A stretch of 10,491 nucleotides of DNA from WLMZ01 sp043747765 (GTDB lineage: Bacteria; Actinomycetota; Acidimicrobiia; Acidimicrobiales; Ilumatobacteraceae), in the NCBI GenBank assembly GCA_043747765.1, contig JAYTOM010000315.1, positions 1 to 10,491 of the forward strand, read 5' to 3'. The notes beneath the pieces were generated by a model that did not search any database, was not told the DNA's origin, and saw only the letters and a list, made by a program, of their open reading frames with translations. Shown piece after piece: positions 1 to 6,217 of the stretch. Numbering within the stretch: position 1 is the stretch's first letter; each line of letters starts with the position of its first letter. The position numbers were made by a program, and so were the translations under genes.

Positions 1-935
1 GTCGTGTAGTAGGTGACCACATCGCCGGCACGGATGTCGCAGTTGAGGCGCTGCTCTTTGACGTGCATCAGCAACACACCGCCGGCGCGATGGACGATGC
101 ACTTCGGCTGACCGGTGGTGCCCGAACTGAACAGCACGTACCAGGGATGGTCGAACGGCAGACGCACGAACTCGAGCGGCGTCCCTGCGTGGCGGGCGAG
201 CGATGCAGACCACGATTCGAACCCGTCGACGGCAACCTTCGCGTTGGGACTGTCGACGACCATCCTCAGGCGCGCCGTCGGGAGACCATCCGCGATCTCG
301 GCCAGCTTGGCCCGACAATCGATCAGCTTGCCGGCGTAGGTGTACTCGGCGCAGCCGATGAACGCGGCCGGCTCGATCTGACCGAACCGGTCGAGCACTG
401 CGGCCACGCCGAAGTCGGGGGATGCCGACGCGAACACGGCTCCGAACGAAGCGGCCGCGAGCATCGAGATGATCGCCTCCGGTCCGTTCGGCAACATCGC
501 GACCACATGATCTCCCGTCTTCACTCCCGCGTCGAGCAGTTCGGCAGCGCACGCAGCCACGGCGGAGCGAAGTGTCTGAGCGCTCATCGCCGAAACGCGT
601 CCCGATTCGTCGTACTCGATGATTGCCGCGTTGTCCTCCGGCAGCCGGATGAGAAGGTTCTCGGCGACGTTGAGCGTCGCGTTCGGAAAGAAGCGCGCCG
701 CTGCCAGGTTCGGTGGCGCACCGCTGTCCACTTCCAACACCGTTGCGCCGACGTCTCCTACATCACCGATGATCTCGCAGAAGTTCCACACCGCCCGCCA
801 GAACGCATCGGGCTCGTCGATCGACCATGCATGGATGCCGGCGTAGTCCAACGGATCGAGACCGACTGATGCTGAGAACGCAGCGAGGTTCGTGCCGAGA
901 GCGCGTTCGGGAGACGGTGTCCACAACGGGGTCAT
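1..935 (-). CDS. Acetoacetyl-CoA synthetase (acetoacetate-CoA ligase), N-terminal half, cut by the left edge
   Basis: ANL-superfamily adenylating enzyme that activates acetoacetate with ATP and CoA to acetoacetyl-CoA in the cytosol. Reading the minus strand from the ATG at 935 gives 311 uninterrupted codons to the window edge, about half of the usual ~650-residue length. The start of the family is recognisable: the HAWSIDEPDAFWRAVW segment, LNVAENLL, then SPDFGVAAVLDRFGQI, and the phosphate-binding loop SSGTTGQPK at residues 270-278 followed by CIVH and AGG. The SPDFG and PKCIVH blocks are typical of acetoacetyl-CoA synthetase and separate it from acetyl-CoA synthetase. The gene is divergent from the metallophosphoesterase across 48 bases, with no Shine-Dalgarno site and a possible leaderless -10 box. 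Acetoacetate is a product of the BKACE step encoded nearby, which gives a plausible local job (inference). The adenylation C-domain is outside the window. Confidence 0.93.
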   Translation of the reverse strand, partial: MTPLWTPSPERALGTNLAAFSASVGLDPLDYAGIHAWSIDEPDAFWRAVWNFCEIIGDVGDVGATVLEVDSGAPPNLAAARFFPNATLNVAENLLIRLPEDNAAIIEYDESGRVSAMSAQTLRSAVAACAAELLDAGVKTGDHVVAMLPNGPEAIISMLAAASFGAVFASASPDFGVAAVLDRFGQIEPAAFIGCAEYTYAGKLIDCRAKLAEIADGLPTARLRMVVDSPNAKVAVDGFESWSASLARHAGTPLEFVRLPFDHPWYVLFSSGTTGQPKCIVHRAGGVLLMHVKEQRLNCDIRAGDVVTYYT

Positions 936-941
936 CCGACC

Positions 942-947
942 AACCTA
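942..947 (-). promoter_or_regulatory. Possible -10 box for a leaderless acetoacetyl-CoA synthetase transcript
   Basis: On the minus strand the hexamer TAGGTT (TANNNT pattern) lies at -12 to -7 relative to the ATG at 935. This would place the transcription start at or next to the start codon. No purine-rich ribosome site lies between it and the ATG. Leaderless transcripts of this layout are common in actinobacteria. No -35 element was recognised, so this rests on spacing alone. Confidence 0.35.
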
Positions 948-970
948 TGTCTCGCGATATCCAGCAACGG

Positions 971-976
971 TACAGT
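971..976 (+). promoter_or_regulatory. Possible -10 box for a leaderless metallophosphoesterase transcript
   Basis: TACAGT (TANNNT pattern) lies at -13 to -8 relative to the ATG at 984, the spacing expected if transcription begins at the start codon. The only purine-rich bases before the ATG (GGGA) abut it and are too close to act as a ribosome site. It mirrors the opposed candidate in the same 48-base gap. The evidence is position and a loose consensus only. Confidence 0.35.
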
Positions 977-983
977 CGCGGGA

Positions 984-2450
984 ATGGTTGACGCCAGCGA
1001 CGCCGAAGATGGCGACCACGCCGTGCGAACCGAACTCGGTGGTTCGCCGGCACCGCTCGAATCGATCCGTAACGCCGAGACGCTGCTCAGCATGATCCAC
1101 ATCAGTGACCTGCACGTGCTCGACGCGACCTCGCCCGCTCGCGCCGAGTGGGTCGAACTGGAAGCGCACGACCCGCTATGGCGACCGCTGCTGCACATGC
1201 ACCGGCCGTACGACACGCTCACCGCGTGGGCGTTGCACGCTCACGTCGACGCCATTGCCGACGATCCGACCGGTCCGTCGACGGGACGTCCCTTCGACAT
1301 CGCGGTGTCATCGGGCGACAACATCGACAATGCCCAACGAAACGAGCTGGACGCGTATCTGGCCATCGTCGCCGGCGGCATCGCCCACGTGGATGCGCGC
1401 GGAAGCGCCCAGGATGTCTCGACTTCGGAGTTCCCGGATCCGTGGCCCTACTGGTCGCCGGACGCATCGGTACCGGACCAGTGGCGGCACCTCGGCTATC
1501 CCGTTGTCGACGACATGATCGCGCGCGTCAGCGCGCCGATCGCCTCACGCGGTCTCGGGATCGAATGGACGAGCGTGCCCGGGAATCACGATCTGATGCG
1601 ACAGGGAACAGCTCTTCGGTCCGATGCGATCGACGCCATCGCCGTTGGTTCGGTCAAGTCGCTGCGGCGTCCGGAGGCGTTCACCCCTCTCGACCCGCTG
1701 AGCCTGTATCTGGAGTGCCCAGAGGTGTTCTCGAGCGGGCCGACCTTCGCGATCGAGCCGCTGTCGACGCGCCGATCAATCGACAGGACCGAATGGATCG
1801 AATGCCACATCGAGGCTGGCGCGTTGGGCTACACGCCGGCCAATGCGTCATCGGGACGGATCGACTCCGTGATCGATCTGGAACACGTGCGCGTGGTGCT
1901 GCTCGACACCACCCATCCGGCCGGCGACTACCAGGGCAGCGTCGGGGTGGAGCAACTCGCTTGGTTGGAAGAACGACTGGGTGAGGTCGGCGCAAAAAAC
2001 GCCATCGGTACCGCAGGTCGCCTGGCCATCATCGTCAGTCATCACGGCGCGGACACACTCGTCAACGATCGCGGCAACGACCCGACTCGCTGCTTCGCCG
2101 AGAGCCTGATCGCCGTGCTGCACCGCCACCGATGCGTCGTCGCCTGGCTCGTCGGGCATCGCCACATCAACAGGATCGAGGCCCGGCCGGGTGGTTCCCG
2201 CGGGTTCTGGGAGATCACGACTTCGTCGACGATCGACTGGCCGTCGCAGACGAGAGCGATCGAGATCATCCGGCATCGCGACCACTCGATCGAATTGATC
2301 TGCACGATGCGCGACCATCACGATCCGCCAGGCGGTCTGGCTGCCCTGCACCGCGATCTGGCGCACCGCTTCACCACCACCGGCGTCGCGACCCGAATGG
2401 CTGGCCGTGACCGCGACGGCAACGTTCGTCTGCTCATTCCCCCTCGCTGA
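984..2450 (+). CDS. Calcineurin-like metallophosphoesterase, probably TIGR03767 (PPA1498) type
   Basis: Predicted dimetal phosphoesterase of 488 residues with the full motif set of the calcineurin-like fold: DLH (D42, H44), GDNIDN (D112, N116), GNHD (200-203), the HH pair at 353-354 and GHRH (391-394). The text around the motifs (DATSPARAEW, RPYDTLTAWALHAHV, DNAQRNELDAYLAI) matches what I remember of the actinobacterial TIGR03767/PPA1498 family, whose substrate is not established. No signal peptide or membrane segment is visible, so it is probably cytosolic. The start at 984 puts 36 residues before the metal-binding core. The ATG at 1092 is an alternative, but the upstream text reads as continuous protein and a candidate -10 box sits before 984. 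The gene ends 17 bases inside the converging dioxygenase gene. No link to carnitine metabolism is evident from the sequence. Confidence 0.9.
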   Translation: MVDASDAEDGDHAVRTELGGSPAPLESIRNAETLLSMIHISDLHVLDATSPARAEWVELEAHDPLWRPLLHMHRPYDTLTAWALHAHVDAIADDPTGPSTGRPFDIAVSSGDNIDNAQRNELDAYLAIVAGGIAHVDARGSAQDVSTSEFPDPWPYWSPDASVPDQWRHLGYPVVDDMIARVSAPIASRGLGIEWTSVPGNHDLMRQGTALRSDAIDAIAVGSVKSLRRPEAFTPLDPLSLYLECPEVFSSGPTFAIEPLSTRRSIDRTEWIECHIEAGALGYTPANASSGRIDSVIDLEHVRVVLLDTTHPAGDYQGSVGVEQLAWLEERLGEVGAKNAIGTAGRLAIIVSHHGADTLVNDRGNDPTRCFAESLIAVLHRHRCVVAWLVGHRHINRIEARPGGSRGFWEITTSSTIDWPSQTRAIEIIRHRDHSIELICTMRDHHDPPGGLAALHRDLAHRFTTTGVATRMAGRDRDGNVRLLIPPR

Positions 2451-3663
2451 GCCGCTTTCGTCTCGCGCGTTCGATCATCCGCATCCGCGACCTCAATTCG
2501 TCCCGCTCGCTGTAACAGCCGCGCAGGAAACGTCTGCCGCTCGGCACGCCAGATCCGTTCACGCGCACGGTGTCGACGTCGGAGAACTCGCCGCGTGCGT
2601 GCAGGGCGCGCCGGTTGTCGAATGCCATCACGTCGCCGGCGCCGAGCCGGAAGCGAAGTTGCAGATCGGTCCGATATGTCAGCTCGAACAGCCGGCGGTA
2701 CGCGGCATAGCACGATTCCACCATGTCGAACGGCACGTCGAGCGGCGCGCGCAGCCAGTTGCCGACACGCATCTCCTTCAACGAACCATCGCTGTTGGTG
2801 ACGATCATCGGCGAACTCCACCGGTAGTCAGACGTCATACTGCGGTTGGCCCACTCGAAAGGGACCGTCGTCAGGATCTCGTACTCGCACGGGTGCTCGT
2901 CGCGGAGGATCTCGGCGATGCGGAAACCGTCGACGAGGATGTTCTCGCCGCCGTCGGCCTCGTTGACGATGCAGTGCAGGAACTGCAGGCCCGGTTGGTA
3001 CTCGCGAGTCGGCAGGTCCACATGGGGCGGCAACGGAAGCGACGTGTTGGCGTTCGTGATCGGGTTCGGCTCACGCTTGACATCCCAGAGCAGACCGAAG
3101 TTGGTGTCACGGACGATGCCGATCCGGGCGACCAGTTCGCCGACGGCATCGGGCTCGGCCGGCACGTTGCGAACTCGAGAGACCCCGTATGTGGACAGCG
3201 CGCTCAACCATTCGTAGAGAGCGTCGTCGTCGATCATCACCTCCGCGCCGTCGAACGTCGGCGGCTCGACCAGCGCGGCGGCGTCCCAGGTGATCGCGGC
3301 GGTGCGTCGCGCCCGCCGGGATTCGTCGTCGTACGCATGACGCCGCAGCCAACCACCATCGAACACGCTGACGTGCGTCTGTGCGCCGCCCCACATCACC
3401 AGCAGTGATGCGCCCCGGTCCGACACCGAGACCGACATCGCGGACATTTCGACGTCCGTCGGCAGGTCGACGATCTCGAACGTCTGCTCCTTCGTGCCCT
3501 GATGTACGCATTCGGGGCAGGGGCAGTTGTCTCGCAACCACACATGGTGGAAGCCGCTGACCTTGGCGTCCGACCATCCAACGTCGACCCACGATCGATG
3601 CGGCACAACGGACGCGATCATGCTGTCCGTCGGGTAACTGTCGAAGTCGGGTGTCAACGCCAT
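2434..3663 (-). CDS. Gamma-butyrobetaine dioxygenase (gamma-butyrobetaine hydroxylase)
   Basis: Fe(II)/2-oxoglutarate oxygenase that hydroxylates gamma-butyrobetaine to L-carnitine. It has 409 residues, close to the family norm of about 380-400. The N-terminal DUF971-like zinc domain shows LRDNCPCPECVH, with C47, C49 and C52 and probable fourth ligand H97, as in human BBOX1. The C-terminal TauD-type domain has the iron triad H214-x-D216 (in PPHVDLPTREYQPGLQFLHC) and distal H355 (RALHAR). The colinear blocks WLRRHAYDD, NFLRAP-like NWLRAP, AFDNRR and GCYSERDEL match my memory of bacterial gamma-butyrobetaine hydroxylase and separate it from trimethyllysine dioxygenase and plain TauD. The start at 3663 (MALTPDF) was chosen over upstream in-frame codons because it matches the length of bacterial homologues; M15 is an alternative. 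No Shine-Dalgarno site is visible. It is divergent from the BKACE gene across 85 bases, which suggests shared control of carnitine formation and breakdown. Confidence 0.93.
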   Translation of the reverse strand: MALTPDFDSYPTDSMIASVVPHRSWVDVGWSDAKVSGFHHVWLRDNCPCPECVHQGTKEQTFEIVDLPTDVEMSAMSVSVSDRGASLLVMWGGAQTHVSVFDGGWLRRHAYDDESRRARRTAAITWDAAALVEPPTFDGAEVMIDDDALYEWLSALSTYGVSRVRNVPAEPDAVGELVARIGIVRDTNFGLLWDVKREPNPITNANTSLPLPPHVDLPTREYQPGLQFLHCIVNEADGGENILVDGFRIAEILRDEHPCEYEILTTVPFEWANRSMTSDYRWSSPMIVTNSDGSLKEMRVGNWLRAPLDVPFDMVESCYAAYRRLFELTYRTDLQLRFRLGAGDVMAFDNRRALHARGEFSDVDTVRVNGSGVPSGRRFLRGCYSERDELRSRMRMIERARRKRLSEGE

Positions 3664-3737
3664 GCAGTACAGTCTTGCCGTTAGGCGGGAGATTGCCACG
3701 AAGTGGACGATCCTTGCGCCGACCGAACTCGATCGAT

Positions 3738-3742
3738 GGGAG
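3738..3742 (+). promoter_or_regulatory. Ribosome binding site that decides the BKACE start
   Basis: GGGAG lies 6 bases before the GTG at 3749. It supports that GTG over the in-frame ATG at 3662, which would add 29 residues with no family resemblance and would overlap the first codon of the divergent dioxygenase gene. Confidence 0.6.
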
Positions 3743-3748
3743 AACACC

Positions 3749-4642
3749 GTGAACTGGGATGTATTCGTGACGTGTGCCATCACCGGCTCCGGCGACACGA
3801 CAGCCAAGAGCCAGCACGTTCCGGTCACCCCGGCGCAGATCGCCGAGTCGGCCATCGCCGCGGCCCGAGCCGGCGCCGCAGTAGTTCATCTCCACGTCCG
3901 CAATCCCGAGACAGGGGTCGGCGCGCGTGACACCGAACTGTATGCGCAGGCCGTCGACATCATCCGCAACGCCGACGTCGACGTGGTCATCAACCTGACC
4001 GCCGGCATGGGTGGCGACCTCGTTCTCGGCGGGGCAGAGGCACCGTTGCCCCCGAATCCAGATGGGACGGACATGGTCGGGGCCCGCGAACGCTTGGCCC
4101 ACGTGCGCGCGATCCTGCCCGAGATCTGCACGCTCGACTGCGGAACGATGAACTTCGCGTCGGGTGGCGACTACATCATGGTCAACTCGCCGAGCACGCT
4201 GAAGGCAATGGCAGCGGAGGTACAGGCGCTCGGCGTTCGCCCCGAGCTGGAGGTCTTCGACACCGGCCATCTGGTGTTCGTCCGTGAACTGATCCGCGAC
4301 GGACTGCTCGACGATCCGGTGATGATCCAGCTGTGCATGGGCATCGCCTACGGAGCCCCAGACGACGTACAGTCCTTGATGGCGATGGTCAACCTGCTCC
4401 CACCCGATTCGGTCTTTTCCGCGTTCTCGATCGGTCGAATGCAAATCCCATACGTCGCGATGGCGGCACTGGCCGGGGGCAACGTGCGCGTCGGACTCGA
4501 GGACAACCTCTACCTCGGCGCCGGCCGTCTGGCCACCAATGCCGAACTGGTCGAGCGGGCCGTCGCAATCCTGGGTGGGATGAACGCCAGGGTGATGACG
4601 GCCCAAGCGGTTCGCGACAAGCTGAAACTGGTCAAGCGGTGA
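3749..4642 (+). CDS. BKACE-family (DUF849) beta-keto acid cleavage enzyme, probable 3-dehydrocarnitine cleavage enzyme
   Basis: Zinc enzyme of the beta-keto acid cleavage family. It condenses a beta-keto acid with acetyl-CoA and releases acetoacetate plus a new CoA ester. Here the likely substrate is 3-dehydrocarnitine, giving betainyl-CoA and acetoacetate (cdhC/dhc-type role). The 297-residue product has the family opening VFVTCAITG, zinc ligands H47 and H49 in HLHVRNPETG, the LTAGMGGD and MNFASGGDYIMVNSP blocks, EVFDTGHL, and the conserved glutamate E251 in VGLEDNLYLG. The GTG start at 3749 has a good ribosome site and begins directly at the conserved text. Family membership is read from the sequence. 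The substrate is inferred from the neighbours, because BKACE specificity cannot be read from these motifs alone. The stop codon lies within 10 bases of, or overlaps, the next start, so the two are probably translationally coupled. Confidence 0.88.
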   Translation: MNWDVFVTCAITGSGDTTAKSQHVPVTPAQIAESAIAAARAGAAVVHLHVRNPETGVGARDTELYAQAVDIIRNADVDVVINLTAGMGGDLVLGGAEAPLPPNPDGTDMVGARERLAHVRAILPEICTLDCGTMNFASGGDYIMVNSPSTLKAMAAEVQALGVRPELEVFDTGHLVFVRELIRDGLLDDPVMIQLCMGIAYGAPDDVQSLMAMVNLLPPDSVFSAFSIGRMQIPYVAMAALAGGNVRVGLEDNLYLGAGRLATNAELVERAVAILGGMNARVMTAQAVRDKLKLVKR

Positions 4643-4662
4643 CCAGCCCGATGACCAGTCCG
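4639..4662 (+). repeat. Tandem 12-base duplication carrying two alternative start codons
   Basis: GTGACCAGCCCG is followed at once by ATGACCAGTCCG, an imperfect tandem copy with two differences. It gives V/M-T-S-P twice in frame, so the dehydrogenase-thioesterase gene has two in-frame starts. The first overlaps the upstream stop codon as GTGA. A local slippage duplication would explain it. Confidence 0.6.
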
Positions 4663-6144
4663 ATCGCGGGACTGCGACGCGTCGGACTGCTCGGCGGCGG
4701 CGTCATCGGTGGCGGCTGGGCCGCACGCTTCTTGCTGAACGGTGTCGACGTCGTGATGTACGACCCCGACCCCGATGCCCCCCGCAAGGTCGGCGAGGTC
4801 GTCGCCGGAGCGCGCCGGGCGTACGCCAAGCTGACGATGGCTCCAATGCCCGCCGAGGGTTCGCTGAATTTCGTGGCGACACCCGGGGACGCCGTCGCTG
4901 GTGTCGATTTCGTCCAGGAGAGCGCCCCGGAGCGGCTCGACCTGAAGCGTTCGATCCTCGGTGCGGCCAGCGCCGCAGCACACCCATCCGTGGTTTTCGG
5001 TTCGTCGACGTCAGGTCTGCTACCGACCCAGATCCAGGACGGTATGACGCATCCGCAACGACTGGTCGTCGGCCATCCCTTCAACCCGGTCTACATGCTG
5101 CCGCTTGTCGAGATCTGCGGCGGCGATGCGACGTCGCAGGCTGCGAAGGATCGTGCTGCAGAGGTGTACACCGCCGTCGGCATGCGACCGCTCGTGCTCG
5201 ACAAGGAGATCGACGGATTCGTCGCCGACCGATTGCTCGAGGCCGTCTGGCGTGAAGCCCTCTGGCTGGTCAACGACGGCATCGCCACCGCCGAGCAGAT
5301 CGACGACGCGATCCGGTTCGGTGCCGGTCTGCGGTGGAGCTTCATGGGCACGTTCCTGACCTACCGGATCGCCGGCGGCGAGGCCGGGATGCGCCATTTC
5401 ATGGAGCAGTTCGGCCCATCGCTGAAGTGGCCGTGGACCAAATTGATGGACGTGCCCGACCTGGACGACGTGCTGTTGGAGAAGATCGTCGCGCAGTCCG
5501 ATGCACAGGCCAATGGCGTCGGCATTCGCGACCTGGAAGCCCTCCGCGACGACTGTCTGGTCGCCGTGATCCAAGGCCTGCGCAGCGTTGGTTACGGCGC
5601 CGGCGCAGTGCTGGCCGAACACGAGCGGGCGCTGTTCTCGCGAGCAGACATACCGACCGCCGCAGCGGATCCGACCCAACCGCTACGCGTTCACGAGACC
5701 ACCATTCCCAGCGACTGGGTGGACTACAACGGGCACACCAACGACAGCAGGTACGCACAGCTGTCCGGCGACGCCGCCGATGCGTTCCTGCGCCGAATCG
5801 GGCTCGATGGGGCATACCTGCAGGGCGGGCACAGCTGGTACACGGTGGAGAGTCACATCTCCTACATCGCCCAGTCCCGCGCGGGCGCTGCGGTCTACGT
5901 GACCACCCAAGTACTCGGTCACGGGCCGAAGAAGTTGCATCTCTTCAACAGGATGCACCTGACAGCCGACGACACGCTGATCGCGACCGGCGAACACCTC
6001 TACCTCCACGTCGACACCACCGTCGACAAGGTTGTGCCGGCGCCCGACGAGATGCAGGCACGCATCGCTGAGGTCGCAGTCCCGCATGCCCAGCTCTCCA
6101 CCCCGGATCGAGCCGGACGATTCGTCGGAGCCCCTCGCCCCTGA
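4651..6144 (+). CDS. L-carnitine 3-dehydrogenase fused to a hotdog (4HBT-type) thioesterase
   Basis: Bifunctional enzyme of 497 residues. Residues 1 to about 320 form a 3-hydroxyacyl-CoA dehydrogenase-like module: the NAD-binding glycine loop GLLGGGVIGGGW (G15, G17, G20), the catalytic-site HPFNPV (H142, N145) followed by PLVEICGG, and the helical domain DGFVADRLLEAVWREAL. This arrangement is typical of L-carnitine dehydrogenase, which oxidises L-carnitine to 3-dehydrocarnitine. Residues about 345-480 form a thioesterase with DYNGHTNDSRY (D358, H362), expected to hydrolyse betainyl-CoA to glycine betaine. Equivalent fusions are known in rhizobia; in pseudomonads the two functions (CdhA and CdhB) are separate proteins. 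The start is ambiguous: ATG 4651 is used here, but GTG 4639 overlaps the BKACE TGA and would add four residues. No Shine-Dalgarno site precedes either. The intervening BKACE product is its expected metabolic partner. Confidence 0.9.
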   Translation: MTSPIAGLRRVGLLGGGVIGGGWAARFLLNGVDVVMYDPDPDAPRKVGEVVAGARRAYAKLTMAPMPAEGSLNFVATPGDAVAGVDFVQESAPERLDLKRSILGAASAAAHPSVVFGSSTSGLLPTQIQDGMTHPQRLVVGHPFNPVYMLPLVEICGGDATSQAAKDRAAEVYTAVGMRPLVLDKEIDGFVADRLLEAVWREALWLVNDGIATAEQIDDAIRFGAGLRWSFMGTFLTYRIAGGEAGMRHFMEQFGPSLKWPWTKLMDVPDLDDVLLEKIVAQSDAQANGVGIRDLEALRDDCLVAVIQGLRSVGYGAGAVLAEHERALFSRADIPTAAADPTQPLRVHETTIPSDWVDYNGHTNDSRYAQLSGDAADAFLRRIGLDGAYLQGGHSWYTVESHISYIAQSRAGAAVYVTTQVLGHGPKKLHLFNRMHLTADDTLIATGEHLYLHVDTTVDKVVPAPDEMQARIAEVAVPHAQLSTPDRAGRFVGAPRP

Positions 6145-6203
6145 GACGCTCACGCGATTGGGCCGCTCGCCACCCGACCGGGCACGGCCGTCGCAGCAGA
6201 TGT

Positions 6204-6209
6204 AGGAAG
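6204..6209 (+). promoter_or_regulatory. Ribosome binding site for the carboxyltransferase gene
   Basis: AGGAAG lies 8 bases before the GTG at 6218, making it one of the clearer Shine-Dalgarno sites in the window. It supports the GTG start, which begins the family-like text within about 15 residues. Confidence 0.6.
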
Positions 6210-6217
6210 ATGGGCGG

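Noticed and set aside
63..869. Plus-strand open frame of 268 codons
   Set aside because: It is antisense to acetoacetyl-CoA synthetase, whose family motifs are unmistakable. Its composition (Arg, His and Gly rich, no motifs) is that of a shadow frame in GC-rich DNA.
3668..3673. TACAGT as a -10 box for the BKACE gene
   Set aside because: The same hexamer also occurs inside coding sequence near 4368, and no -35 element is seen at proper spacing. Unlike the one at 971, it is not placed for a leaderless start.
3662..3748. Upstream in-frame ATG extending the BKACE gene by 29 residues
   Set aside because: The extension does not resemble the family, overlaps the start of the divergent dioxygenase gene and bypasses the good ribosome site before the GTG at 3749.
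3664..3855. N-terminal extension of the dioxygenase to 473 residues
   Set aside because: It would run through the promoter gap and into the BKACE coding region. Bacterial gamma-butyrobetaine hydroxylases begin near the MALTPDF start.
3107..4606. Minus-strand open frame of 499 codons opposite the BKACE gene
   Set aside because: It is the longest shadow frame here. It runs across two real genes in a frame with no recognisable domain, while both overlapped genes have intact catalytic motifs.
6161..6189. Possible hairpin (GGCCG and CGGCC arms) before the carboxyltransferase gene
   Set aside because: There are only five paired bases around a long GC-rich loop and no following T tract. This is expected by chance at this GC content.
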